NCBI GenBank assembly: GCA_027604005.1 | Contig: JADGJT010000148.1 | Coordinates: forward strand, 1-43,077 | Source of the DNA: Dinochytrium kinnereticum | Taxonomy: Eukaryota > Chytridiomycota > Chytridiomycetes > Chytridiales > Chytridiaceae | Direction: 5' to 3' | Length of the DNA: 43,077 nucleotides | In this document: one piece after another, positions 11,403 through 23,358 of the stretch | Layout: every line of letters begins with the position of its first letter | How positions within the stretch are numbered: the stretch's first letter is position 1 | Position numbers and translations under genes: made by a program | Notes under the pieces: generated by a model | The model's database searches: none | The model's input: the letters and a program-made list of their open reading frames with translations, nothing else | What the model was told of the DNA's origin: nothing

Positions 11403-14191
11403 ATGGGTACCGGCAAGAAGGAGAGGAACAGAGTCATCTCTGGATCCGCATCCGCTCCTTCCACATCACAGTCTCTCACGAACGTGACAAGGGTCAAGGG
11501 CACAAACTTCTACCGCGATGCAAAGAAGGTGCGCCAGGTCAACATGCTCAAGGGCGGAAGGCCTACGAGGAATGCGGACGGCAAGATCATCAAAGCTGCT
11601 GCCTATCAGAACAGGCTGCCATCTGGCACTGTTGCGCGGGTGCAGTCTGACCGGCGATGGTTTGGTGAGTGGTCTTTCGCTTCTGAGATTTGCTGTGCTT
11701 TGGTTCCTGACTCCTCTGTTCTTATAGAGAACACTAGGGTCGTTGGTCAGAAGGAGCTTGAGGCCTTCAGGGAGGCGATGGGTGCTAAGGCTGATGATCC
11801 TTACACTGTCCTGCTTCAGCAGAACAAGCTTCCTATGAGTCTTCTGGTTGACTCTACAAAGGTAAGATCCATTCCTTGCAATGCATGATGGTATCAGTCT
11901 TCTTATTATTGGTCTTCACTTAATAGGTGTCAAGAATGCATCTCCTTGAGACCGACCCCTTTGCAAACACATTCGGGCCCAAGGCACAGAGGAAAAAGCC
12001 GAAGCTGTCGTTCTCCTCAGCTCTTGATCTGGCGACAGCCGTTCAAGGTGCTCAAGAATCTTACACGCCTGAGAAGGACTCTCGTCTGATCAGTAACATG
12101 TCTGTTGATGGTGTGTCTGATGAGACGAGGGATCCTGTCTTCAGCAAGGGTCAGTCGAAGCGTATATGGAACGAGCTTTACAAGGTTTTCATCTTTCAAG
12201 TTCTTCAACGTTCTAACTGTTATGTGCTTGTTAGGTTATCGATTCTTCAGACGTTGTCATCCACGTCATTGATGCACGAGACCCAATTGGCACTCGTTGC
12301 AAGAATGTTGAGACTTACATCCGGAAGGAAGCAGCTCATAAACACCTGATCTTTGTCCTGAACAAGTGCGATTTGGTCCCAACATGGGTGACGGTACGTA
12401 ACGTCCTCCCCTCCCCCCCTTTTATCCCTTCTCCCGATCTGAGGTCAGATATGTCAGAAATGACTGTCATGAATCTGCTAGCACCATGGTTAAGTCAGGC
12501 TGGTCATTTGTTCTTCATGAACGACTTTACATGAGATGACCAGCCGTTACAACCGTGGAAGATTGAGATGTTGTCGACTGGTGATCCTCGTTTTGAGGAG
12601 ACCCTACTGATGGCCATGCCTAAATGAGAGTAGAAAGAACCCTGGAACCTATCCTATTTTCGTGGTTTCTTCTTAGTATGAGGGCGCACATTTCACTTCT
12701 AACCCTAGACTCTTTTTTAAACTCGGTATATTGCTTGTTCTTATTATTTCCTTGTTTTGATGACATACAGGCCAAGTGGGTTCAGGCTCTTTCCCGAGAA
12801 TACCCCACCCTCGCCTTCCACGCAAGCATCACAAACTCCTTTGGAAAGGGATCTCTCATTCAGCTCCTTCGTCAATTCTCCAACCTTCACGCCGACAAGA
12901 AGCAGATCTCTGTCGGTTTCATCGGCTACCCCAATACAGGCAAAAGTTCAATCATTAACACTCTCCGGAGCAAGATGACCTGCAAGGTTGCGCCTATTCC
13001 TGGAGAGACCAAGGTCTGGCAATACATCACTCTGATGAAGAGGATCTATTTGATCGATTGCCCTGGTATCGTTCCTCCGTCGTCCGATGAGACGGAGACA
13101 GATATTGTTTTGAAGGGTGTTGTCCGTGTCGAGAACTTGACGACTCCTGACGACTACATCCCCGCCATTCTGGAACGTGTTAAGCCCGAATATATGCGCC
13201 GCACATACTCAGTCGACGTGTGGGAGGACCATATTGACTTCTTGACGCAGGTCGCTAAGAAGACTGGCAAGTTGCTAAAGGTGCGTTTCCATATATTTTT
13301 AAGTCCTTTTTAACTCGGAACTGATTTTTTTTTCTCTCAAAGGGTGCCGAGCCTGATCTTACCACTGTCGCCAAGATGATTCTAAACGACTGGCTCCGCG
13401 GCAAGATTCCCTACTATACTGCTCCTCCCGAGGTAGCAGAAGACGCTACCGCTGAAGACAAGAACGCCGGCCTTGATCAGGTCTTTTCGAAGATCCCTGT
13501 TACGACAAAGTTCCTTGATGAGGACCTTAAGACTGACAAGACCGCTAAGGTAGAGGCTCAGAAGGGTACAACTGATGCATCAACGACTGAAGTGGACGAG
13601 CCTGTAAGCATTGCTGAGAAGGCCGCCGCTTGGGATGAGTTATTCGAGAGTGCTGTTACTGGCGATGATGAGGAGGAAGGGAACGCCTCTGCCAAGGTTG
13701 AAATTGCTCCCCCTACCACTTCCAAAGCAAAGGTTGCTGCCGCTCCATTACCTTCGGAGACCAAGACAGTTGTGGCTCCTCCTACCCCGGCAAAGACAAG
13801 AGCCGCTGTCGCAAAAGCTGACACAATCCCGACACCCGCTAAGGCAACCATCTCTGCGAAGGCGAAATCCGCCGCTTCTCCCACCCCTACGAAATCAAAA
13901 CCCCCCGCCCCCTCTCCGAAGGTCAAGGCGTCGAAGGTGAAGGTTAAACCTGAGGAAGTGGTTGAAGAGGATGACGCGACACTTGCTGGTGAAGAAGAGG
14001 AGGAGCCTGTGCCTGTCCCTTCATCTAAGAAACGCAAGGCTCCTACCCCAAAGAAGGAAACTTCTTCATCAAAGAAAGAGGCGTTGACACCCACAAAGGC
14101 GGAGGAGCTCACTCCCTCAAGACCTACCTTGAAGAGAAAGGCTAAGAAAGTGATTGGACTGCCTACCTTCCAGGTTAAGAAGAAGGAGTGA
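11403..14191 (+). CDS. NOG2: Nucleolar GTPase NOG2/GNL2, 60S ribosome assembly
   Basis: Exons 11403-11664, 11728-11861, 11927-12184, 12235-12393, 12771-13280 and 13343-14191 give 723 residues, near human GNL2 (731) and longer than yeast Nog2. NOG2 binds pre-60S particles in the nucleolus and nucleoplasm and is released before export. The circularly permuted GTPase order is clear: NKCDL (G4) at about 261-265, then GYPNTGKSS (G1) at 323-331, then DCPG (G3) at 367-370. The N-terminus has the family block [17 protein letters not shown]. The last exon encodes an Ala/Pro/Lys/Glu-rich low-complexity tail ending in basic nuclear-type clusters ([10 protein letters not shown]). Intron 1 (63 bp) is stop-free and a multiple of three. 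Intron 4 is 377 bp, far longer than its neighbours (50-65 bp), and carries a snoRNA. Confidence 0.95.
12480..12693 (+). ncRNA. snR191: Intronic H/ACA snoRNA, snR191-like
   Basis: The fourth NOG2 intron folds into two guide hairpins. Hairpin 1: lower stem 12484-12491 with 12551-12558 (8 pairs, one G-U), upper stem 12498-12507 with 12536-12545 (10 perfect pairs), pocket strands AAGTCA and GTTAC. Fourteen bases after the upper stem lies AGATTG, a one-mismatch H box. Hairpin 2: upper stem 12632-12641 with 12664-12673 (8 Watson-Crick pairs, one G-U, one mismatch), pocket strands GAGAGT and TAGT, and an ACA box at 12688-12690, exactly 14 bases after the stem. The pockets complement the universal helix 69 of large-subunit rRNA: hairpin 1 around GUAAC-UA-UGACU, hairpin 2 around ACUA-UG-ACUCUC. 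These are the two sites (yeast U2258 and U2260) assigned to snR191, which also lies in the NOG2 intron in budding yeast. About 45 bases with a small extra hairpin separate the two halves; the 5' end is approximate. Confidence 0.85.
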
Positions 14192-16035
14192 TTGCAGCCT
14201 GTTCACGTACCACTTCCTTAAGCGCTATTTACGCGCTCGGTTTTGCTCTTCTTTCTTTTCTCTCCTTTATTTATGTCATTATTGTATAGTAAATAATTCA
14301 TAGACTCAATTCTCTTTTATATGCAAATTTAATAAGACCAATTATGAAAAGAAAGGGTATAACTGTTGGTGCAGTCAATAAGTCGACCTATCGGTTTTGA
14401 TAGAGAGATTGGGTCATTGGTTTTTATCCACCTAACCCTAGTTATGCATTGCTGGGGCATAAATTCCATAAAAGTGGCATGTCCTCTCCTATACACACAG
14501 AAGTAACCTTTACGCTCTCTCAATCTTGATACCTCAAACAACTGAGCTCACACAGAAAAGGCACAACTTGAAGGACGTCCATGGACTCTCTTTCATGGAA
14601 TTGGGCGAATAACGAACATTACCATATAAAAAAGAAAGAACAAGTAGAAGAGCCCCGAATTATATATTATAATCATCAACCAGAAATAAAATATATAATA
14701 AAAACCAGCACCACAACACCATCCTATCCCAACCATTCCAGCATCTCCTCCACATCGCGATCCACCCATTGACGATGAAGACGGCCCACACAAAGTTCAA
14801 AAAAAAAAAGGAATAGAGAAGAAAAAGAGAGAAAAAAGAAAAAAGGCACTCTCCACACTATCCATCCATCATGAAGAAAGGAAAAGTATACAAGTCAAGA
14901 AAAAAAAGGATACCCACAAACAAATCCACCCAAGCCACCTCATTTTTTTTTTTTTTTTGAAAGCAATAAACAAAATATATATAGGAAAGAGACTGGAGAG
15001 AGCGAGTGAGAAAGGGAGTCATGGGAGCTACGGGGAGATAATGGAGGGGATGGGTCGTGAACGGAGGGAACGTGAAAAAGGACAAGTGGAAGAGAAATAA
15101 AATTCAGTTCAGAGTAAACCCTTAGAAAAACTCAAAGAAGCACACCAGGATCCACCGTTTAAACCAATGAAGCGGACTAGGTTGAGCATAAGTCAAAGGG
15201 AAGTAATGAGGGCAGCCTGAGAACGACCCCCCCGGAGATGAAAAAATTATTTGCAATAAGCAACGCAAGCCCCAAAGACAGAACTCTCAAACCCGCGTCT
15301 GAAAATGTAAAATTGGCAACAGGGACGCAAGAACAATCAAAGAAACGACACTCCAAGAAAAAAAAAGAAAAAGAAATAGCTTTCACTGGTCCTCACCAAA
15401 ACAGGCCCATCCCACGCAACAGCTTCTCTATACCTATCACAGGCATAAGAGTAAAGCAAACCAAATCCAGAGAGAAAAATAAAGAAAGAGAAGAAATAAA
15501 AGAAACCCCAAATCAGGAGCGACCGACAATATCTCGAAAAAAATGTTAAGGTCAAAAAACAAGACCAACATCAAGCAACCTACGTCGTAAAATCAGAAAG
15601 AAAGAGAAAAGGGTGAAGGAGAGGAGAAAGTGGAAGGGCAACAAAAAAGGAGGGAGGTAGAAAGAGATGAGAGAGAGAGAGAGAGAGAGAAGGGAAAGAA
15701 GAGAAGAGAAGAGAAGGAGAAGAGAAGGAGAAGAGAAGGAGAAGAGAAGGAGAAGAGAAGGAGAAGAGAAGGAGAAGAGAAGAGAAGAGAAGAAGACAAG
15801 AGAGGGAGAGAGAAAGCAGAACAAAAAAAAACGGAGACGAGCAAACGAAAACACTATAAGCAAACAAGGAAAAACTTTTAACACACATCTCCCGCTCTAA
15901 GGAAAAAACACTTTTGAAGAGGAAAGCAAGAAAAAAACCATCAGCGATCAATTTTCTTGAACCCTAATACCTCTTCCCGCTCAAATATAGATGAAAAGAA
16001 TTAAAAGAAAGACATAAAAGTACCCATACGCCCAC
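14192..16035. other. Low-complexity spacer between convergent genes
   Basis: This 1.8-kb stretch separates the 3' ends of NOG2 and the RNA-binding gene. The plus strand is strongly purine-rich from about 14780 to 15950, with many A runs. All open frames in it are Lys/Glu/Arg or Phe/Ser/Leu runs that simply read the biased composition. AACCCTA motifs occur at 14434-14440 and 15960-15966. I see no gene or structured RNA here. Confidence 0.6.
15660..15795. repeat. Polypurine tract with 11-bp tandem repeat
   Basis: A GA dinucleotide run (about 15668-15690) is followed by about six copies of an 11-base unit, GGAGAAGAGAA, between roughly 15710 and 15781, then GAGAA pentamers. The whole tract is pure purine on the plus strand. 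Such tracts can form triplex DNA and are prone to length change; that is general knowledge, not shown here. Confidence 0.85.
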
Positions 16036-19000
16036 CTACACCAAAACAGGCCCAAACATAACCGCACCCCCAGCCACGCTAACCTCCCGTCCTCTCCAGA
16101 AGGCGGCAATCCTATCCCCCGTAAATCGAACAGCAACCCTCTTCCTCTCCCCGTCTTCATCAATCCTAACTGCTGCAACAGCGTCAAACGGAAACATCTT
16201 TGGCAAAATTCGAAGAATCGCTGCGTCAGGAATGTGAGAAATGGTGGAAGGGAGATCGGCTACAAGTTCGTTCTATCAAAATAGAAACGGTTAAGGTTAG
16301 TATCATAAAACGACTTTCTCAATGAAGAAGAAAATGTGGTTCAAATGGAGGGAAGCAAGCGTGTGATAGAGGGATGCAGGTCTTATTGCAACAAAGCCAT
16401 CAAAAGAAATTTATACATACCGTTAAGCACCCACTCAAAACACAACCTGCTCCTCTTACAGTAACCTTACACCCCTCCATGCGACTGGCTCCCTCGACAT
16501 CCGCAAATCCCACGATAACACCTGGCATAATCGCATTTGTTCCTTGAGACCCAATGGCGGATGATGTAGTCGATCTTTCTGATCGAACCGCGACATACGT
16601 GACGGTTTGACCATGAAGCTCAAGAAGGTCAATCAAATCGGATGCGAGAATATCGGTATCGTGGGTCGCGGGAAGGTGGAGACGCAGACGGGTGGGATCA
16701 AGGTGGTCACTGAAGTCGTCGTCCTGTTGATTAAAAAACGATTAGTACGGGAAGGTGATTTTGGATCTGAATCGAGAATAGCAAGAAAATATGCACCCAC
16801 CCCATCAGTAAATCCAAAAGCCACGACCTGCCCCCTTACAAGCATTCCTCCCCCACACGCCCTTAAAGCCTCAAGTCCTGTCGCAAAGCTCAACCTTACA
16901 ATCGTCTCATACCCTTTACCCCCAAACAACCCAGCACTACCTCCATGCTGCTGGTTCACCATCGCTGGCTGGCTGATATGATGAGGATGATGCATCCCAT
17001 GATGTCCATATGGCTGATGATGATGCGACGGTGGAGGAAGATGGCCCATTGGGTGCAGATGAATGTTATGTTGCTGGACATGGTGGTGGTGGTGTAAATG
17101 AAGTCCGTACATATCAGGTTCAATCGCTTGCTGCTGAGGAGTAGAGGAATCGTCACCTGCTTCACCGGAAAACAAGACATCGGCTTTTCCATTATCGCCC
17201 TCCTCCTCAACAGCATTCCCACTCAAAAGGGTCATAATTGTAACCCTTGTAGCAGTAGGGTACATCTCCAAAAAGTCATTCCCGCTTACGGGGTCAATCA
17301 TATCAGCAGGAATCCGAAGCTCAAGGGTTGTCGGGTGATGGTGTTGAACCACCGGGATCAGCCCCGGGGGCAGCACTCCCGCGGGGGTAGGGGGGGTCGC
17401 GGATCCAACGGGTTGACCCGCTGAAGAGAGTTGGTGCATTGGATGGGGCGGGAGAGGAAGGGGTCCAATTGGTTGGTGTGTGTGAGGATGTTGAAGTGGG
17501 TGAGGTGGCGGTGGCATAGTGTGTATATGAGGAGGAACGGGGCCCATAGGATGGGCAGGCGTCTGCCCCATTTGCTGGTGCATGTTGTGAGGTTTCGAAA
17601 GCTGAGGGATCCATACGGTAGGCTGTAAAAATGTAAGGCAAACCGAGGAAAAGAAGAGTTAGAACGAAAAAAGGCAACTATGTAAAAAGGCTTAACCAAT
17701 GTGCAAGGGTCCTATTAAACACAATCCTCTTACCTTCTGTGACGAAGGCACAAACTCCGCCGCACTTGGCCTCAATGCATTCGCTGCCCCCTGTCCATCA
17801 GCCAGCCCAGGTGGTACCGGAACGTTTCCCTGCTGAGACTGGGCCTGCTGGGCCTGCTGCTGAGACTGATTCTGATATCTCCGCCCCCCTGGTGCACTAA
17901 ATCCCCCACCCCTCCTTATATCCTGCGAAAAAGTCTGTTGCTGCTGAAAATGTGGTACCGTTTGATGCTGATGATGCTGAGAGTGGTGGGGGTGATGGGC
18001 AAGTTGTGCTGGTTGGTGGTGAGAGTGAGGGTGGGGATGCTGGTGCGGATGATAGTCCACGTGGGAAATTGAGTCGTCAGTAGTGTGAAGTTGCTGCTGT
18101 TGCTGCTGCTGCTGCTCGTCTACGTAGGACTCGACGCCTTGATCAACCTCAGTGTATACCTCACCATCGTGAACCTCTAAGGCATCACCCATCCCACTGA
18201 CCTCACTCGCCAGAATCCCAGAAGGCTCGTCATCTGGCGCAACAATAATAATAATGTCTTCCTCTTCATCCTCAAAAACCTCCTCCGTATCTTCCTCAAG
18301 GACAGGCTCCGCCGCATCTGTGCTGAGGCCATCTGTGCTGAGGCCATTTACAACCTCAGCCTCCAAAGATCCAGCCCTAAATTCCACACCAGCAGCCTCA
18401 GCAGCCAAAGCGGCCGAAGCTACTGGCTCAGCATCCTTCCCATCTGTTACAAAATCCGGCACAACCTCCACAACAACCCGTGCACCGACCGCCTCTTCAA
18501 TCGCGGCCGGTGTAGACGTCTCCTCCCGTCGTGTATCGTCTATTCGTCCGTTAGGAGGAGTGATCGTCCCACTTGCAGCAGACGAAGACCGGTGCGAAGC
18601 AGACCGATTATATCCCTGCCCTCTACGCTTGCCACCCCAAGATGAGTTTCCAGATGAGGAGGAAGGTACATTCCCTCCTCCCGTGACAAGACCTCCAGCA
18701 CCCGCAGCGGGGGAGGAGCTGCCTCCACTACCAGACTGTTGCGAGGCCCCATGGTGGTACCCGTTCCCTCCCTGACTGCCGTGCCAACCATAGTTAAGCT
18801 TGGGCAGCGCACGAACCTTATGAAGGCCGGGAAGATGGGGGCTCTCCATGATGACTTCGCCTCTGGCGCGAGCAGCGTCAGCATCGGCTGGGGACCGAAA
18901 GTTCACAAACACGTGGGTAGTGCCGTCGTTGATCTGGTGACGGACAGCAGCATCGACGGCCATAGGATAGGCGGAGAGGAGGGCTAGACGAAGGTCAGTG

Positions 19001-19849
19001 TCCTTTAAGGTGAAGAGGGGTTCGGCGATCTGCATCTTGACGCCCATCTGTTAAAAAGAGCATCCAATAGAACATTGGTCAGAAATGTGGGGCAAAATAG
19101 TCGAGCATAGAAAGCGGGGCAGAAAACGGTAAGCAATGAATGGTAAAGTGGGCAATGCAGGGCAGGCGGTGAAGGTGCAACGGCGGTGATGGTGGTGAAT
19201 CCGAGCATGCGGACACCAAAAAAACAAATAACGGAAATTCAGCGCCAAAACAAAAAAAAGGGGAACCTGTCCGCAGTCAAAGGCAAGCGCAACAAGCGTG
19301 GCCTCATGCACTCACCGTTCGCTCGTCAAAGACAAAAACCTCATGCCTCTGCCCTTTATGCATGATACCTATCGGTTTACCGCGAAGCTTTGTCTCCAGC
19401 CCTTGTGGCGACTCTGGCTTGAAATTGACATAGACAAACGGCTCCTTCTTAAGCGTGTAGCAATGGCGAATGTCGCGGATGCTAGATGCATCACTGTTGA
19501 AGGCAGTGCGAATGGACTCTGTGGGGATGTCCTTCAGGGCCTTTGGGAGGTCAATGCGGACACCGCTTCGATGGAAGCCGCCCTGCTGCATGTCTGGTCC
19601 TGTGGGCGGTGTGCCGTTGGCGATTTGGCCAGCATCCCTACCATTGCGAGAGTTGAGTCCGCCGGAGGCCATGGAGCGGGAGGAGGTGGGGGAGAAGTGG
19701 GTGTTGGTTGTGGCAGCGGTGTGAATGTCGTTAGTGTCGGAAGAAGGGGAGGAGGGATGGTTGTTGCTGCTGCTGTGCTGTGACAAAGAGCTTGAACGCT
19801 CGCGGTCCAATCCTGCGTGAGCGATAGCAGCGGTTGAGGCGGAGGGCAT
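16036..19849 (-). CDS. Multi-RRM-like RNA-binding protein with PAM2 motif
   Basis: Exons 19849-19316, 19047-17734, 17622-16801, 16723-16421 and 16272-16036 give 1069 residues; all four introns are phase 0. About five diverged modules with the beta-alpha-beta pattern of RRM domains are visible: residues 97-177 (VRIDLPKAL...PFVYVNF), 183-262 (HVFVNFRSPADADAARARG), about 716-890 (LELRIPADM...ETIVRLSFATGLEAL, interrupted by a His/Gln-rich insert), 891-991 and 992-1069. Between modules 2 and 3 lie long Ser/Gly, acidic, poly-Gln and His-rich stretches. At residues 603-612, LRPSAAEFVP fits the PAM2 consensus, which binds the MLLE domain of poly(A)-binding protein. A role in cytoplasmic mRNA control is inferred. 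I do not recognise a named orthologue. The start at 19849 is chosen because sequence upstream in frame is not protein-like. Confidence 0.72.
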
Positions 19850-20555
19850 GCGAGGCGAGGGTATGAGCTGGAGGAGCGGAGATAGGTGGGGGGGAGGGTG
19901 ACGGATAGTGTGTGATGGCCTGGTGGAATATTTAATTGTTGGTTTTTTCCCTTTTTTTTTTTTGTTGAAGTTTCGCACGGACAACAGCAGCATTATTCTC
20001 ACTGTTGATTTTGATTTATTATTATTAAATCTTAAATATTATTTATTACAATAAACATAAGAGACCTTCCTCTGACTTTAGGTTTGCTGCCTGCTGTCTG
20101 TCCGCTGACCCGCATGCGTCCTCATCCTCCTCCTCATCGATCGCCATTCTTCCCATTTCAGCATACCCTTCCCTTCTGCCCCCCTACACTACGCCCAAAC
20201 CCCACACTGAACCACCAACCCTTCACAGCTCATTTCAACCAGGCATGAGGCTCTGCCCAGCTTTTGCTCTTTTGCTCCTGTAGCCCAAAATTCATTCCGC
20301 TTGAAATGAATAATAAATGCTCCTGACGGCGGATGTGTGTGAGCTGTGTGTAGGAGCCATGCCATTTATTCTCAGATTTGACAGTGGCAATTGTTCAAAT
20401 TCAATCGGACAAGTCTGATCTGTCGGACTACTCGCCCTTGTCTTGTGCGTCTCTCTTTTTTCTGTACTAAAAAAAGAGCTCATTGCACCCCCCTTTCTAA
20501 CTTCTACATATCCACCAACGCTCAGCATCACACGAACAAGCATTCCCACGACAAT
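19850..20555. other. Divergent promoter region
   Basis: The region separates the starts of the RNA-binding gene (minus) and the GH26-like gene (plus). It is AT-rich with ATT runs near 20013-20050 and pyrimidine-rich nearer the plus-strand gene. No clean TATA box for the plus-strand gene and no further gene are visible. Confidence 0.5.
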
Positions 20556-23112
20556 ATGAAGTCTATTACTGCCTGCGTCGCCGTGATGGCCTGCGCGGCT
20601 ATCGCAGCTGTTGGCGTCGGTGCCGGTAAGTTTTCCATTCCTCACTTCTGTGTTGTTATGAGCCGTTTACTGACCATCTGTATTCTTGAACATCGCCAAC
20701 CAAAGCTCTGCTGGAGCCCGAGGATGGAAAATTCTATTTTGGCGCTTGGATCGACATGGAAAACACTCCTTTTGGTATATCGTCTATTTCCTTTTGGTTT
20801 TTTGGTTGTTTTTTCTTCAGCACATTCTCACTCTGTCCCGCCTATTCTTTTCATTTTCAGGCAGGGACAGTCCCTCCCTCATCAACCAGCGAATGGGTAT
20901 GAACTTTAGCATGTTCCAGGTTGGTTTTCTCAGTTCCTTTGAGAGGAAAGTCCTGACCCTTTTGTACTGTTTTTGAATGCCCATATTATGCGCCGCGCCC
21001 TCCCCAATTTATTTTCATAGATGGCACAGGAGCTCCCTAACGCCATCAACTTTTGGGACAATGGCAAGGCTGTTGCCAACATCACCAATGCTGAGGTAAC
21101 CAATACCAACGCCTCTATTTTTTTGGTAAGTCTTGTCCCCTCCTACTTTTACTTCGCATTCTCTTTTGACTCCTCATTGCCGCTGTTGTACTGATCGTTC
21201 ACCATATCTTATCAGACTGTCTACGCCAACAATGGCCTTAACGGATTCACCGACCAAGACCTTAACGAACTAGCTGACCAGCTTTACAATATCACGAACC
21301 TAAGCAAGCGTGACGTTTTCCTCCGATTCTCCCCAGAGATGAATGGTATTAGCTTGATTCCCTTTCTCTTTCTTTTTTTTCTTCTAATGACGGTGTTTGT
21401 TAGGCAACTGGTTTCCCTTTGGATACCAACCTACTCTATACATTTCTACTTGGCGCCGAGTCACCTCTGCTATTCGAAGGAGGGCTCCCGGAGTTGCTAT
21501 GGTTTGGGCTCCTAACCTGTCTGGAGGATACCCTTATGGTGGGCCACCAGCGGGTATGGTACTCCCGCCAGAGGATATGAGGGCTTTAGATACGAATTTG
21601 AACGGACGTATTGATGAAGAGGATGATCCTTACACGCCATACTGGTAGAACCTTCGATAGATTTTGTTTTTTTTTGGTGGTGTCTTGCGCACTTTTACTT
21701 ATCTCCATTTCTTCTTTCTTATCTCATTATTCAGGCCTGGCGATGAATATGTCGACGTAAGCGGTTTTTTTTATCTCCAAGTCACTCTTTTTGCTATTTC
21801 TTGTAACCTTTTCCTGACTCATCACTTATCCTTACATAATTATGTCCTAGTGGGTAGCTCTCAGCCTTTACTTTAAGGGTACTAAGGCCTCCTGGCCTTG
21901 GCGTCAGAATTCTGGTGTTGCTGCTTCTAACTACGTCACTCAGCTGATCACTGGTGGTGGTGAAGGGGGAAGCGACAAATATAACTTTTGTGAGTTTTCA
22001 GTGGCTTCTTCTTTCTTTCTTCTTTTCGAGGGACGACCATTCGCTTTCCCTTCTTCCGTATCTTGTTAGAAGCTTAACACTGTCTTGATTTTTGGTCCCG
22101 GCACTGACAACAATTTCCTTTTTTTCTTGCTTAATATAAGATGATATGTTTTGCGTGCTTCATAACAAGCCTATGGCCGTAAGCTTTCGTGCTTTCCTAA
22201 CAGCTTCTATCTAAGGAATGCCTGACTGACTGTCTTCTTCTTTACAATAACTAGATCGCCGAGTCAAATGCTGCTTTCCAGGTTTCATCAAATGCGACGG
22301 GACCAATCGATCCTGGACCGGGACACCTTGCCATTGCTAGGTCTTACTGGTCTAGGTAAGTGTTGATTTTTTGCTATTCTAGTGATTACCTCATCCTGTG
22401 AATTTAATAGATAGCAAATGGTTTTACTTTTATTTTTTGTAATCAGTTACTTGACCAATCCGGCGTTCTTTGCCCAGTTCCCGAAAATTAAGCTTATCAG
22501 TGAGTTTCTTTCTCTTGAGTCCGGTATCTTTTCGCACCTAAACCATTTCTTCTATCCTTGATTGATGAGTGTCCCATCTTAAATTAATATCCCGTTTCTA
22601 TCGGCTACGAAACTAACTCCCAACCTCCCAACCTCGATAAAAAAAGATTTATTTGAATTTATTAAATACGAGCCCGAACAAGGCGTGGGTATACTTCGCG
22701 ATTTCCGCATTACTCGTGACCCGGCTGTTGCGGGGGCATTTATGGAAGATTTGAGGACTTCTGGCATGATTGGAAGAATTCTGCAAGCCCCGTTTAGAGC
22801 TTTCGGGGTCCCTGAAACAATGACTACTGTGACGAGGAGTGCAACGGCAACGACAACGGCAACACCGGGTTCGACGGGGAATGGATCAGGGAGTCCGGGG
22901 ACGGCGACGGGAGCGAATGGGAGAGGAAGTGGGGTGGGTTTTAACTTTTTTTGCGTTTACCTTTTCCTTATTATTTTGCTAGTTCTTTTTCTCGTTTATC
23001 CCTTTTTATCTCACATTTTTGATTTTCATTCTTGTAGGCATCGCTTACAACAATGTCTTTGGCGAGTGTATTTGTGGTCTCGTTTACTGCGGCGTTAGCG
23101 TTGATGGCTTGA
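20556..23112 (+). CDS. GH26-like glycoside hydrolase, secreted, GPI-anchored
   Basis: Thirteen exons (20556-20625, 20706-20774, 20861-20919, 21021-21125, 21216-21345, 21404-21644, 21735-21756, 21851-21989, 22141-22178, 22255-22355, 22447-22499, 22647-22933, 23038-23112) give 462 residues. Residues 1-24 form a signal peptide (MKSITACVAVMACAAIAAVG). The catalytic domain fits clan GH-A family 26: FLRFSPEMNGNWF with the likely acid/base E142, and MAIAESNAAF with the likely nucleophile E294. The family includes beta-mannanases; substrate is not readable. Residues 207-218 (DTNLNGRIDEED) look like an EF-hand-type calcium loop inserted in the domain. A Thr/Ser/Gly-rich linker ends in a hydrophobic tail (FVVSFTAALALMA) typical of GPI attachment, so the enzyme probably sits at the cell surface. 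One exon is only 22 nt. Confidence 0.82.
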
Positions 23113-23358
23113 GTTTAAGCCTGTGTTTACTTTTTCCGATATGAAAGGATAGTTCCTTAATTTTTTATTTTTTTGTTCCCATGATTAATTTCCTTGCTTC
23201 ACATCTTTTTTCCTTTCAATTGAAGGCTAGAGATAAGTCTTAGTCTACCCGATACCATGTTTTAGCGCACCTTCCCTTGGCTTTCTCTTTTCTTTTTTCT
23301 TTTTGTGTTATTCGGATACAAATTGGGTGAAAACTAGCGAAAAAATTTGAATTTGTTA

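Noticed and set aside
15552..15951. Long open frames on both strands in the purine tract
   Set aside because: They encode only Lys/Glu/Arg or Phe/Ser/Leu strings dictated by the GA/CT repeat; no start context, splice sites or family.
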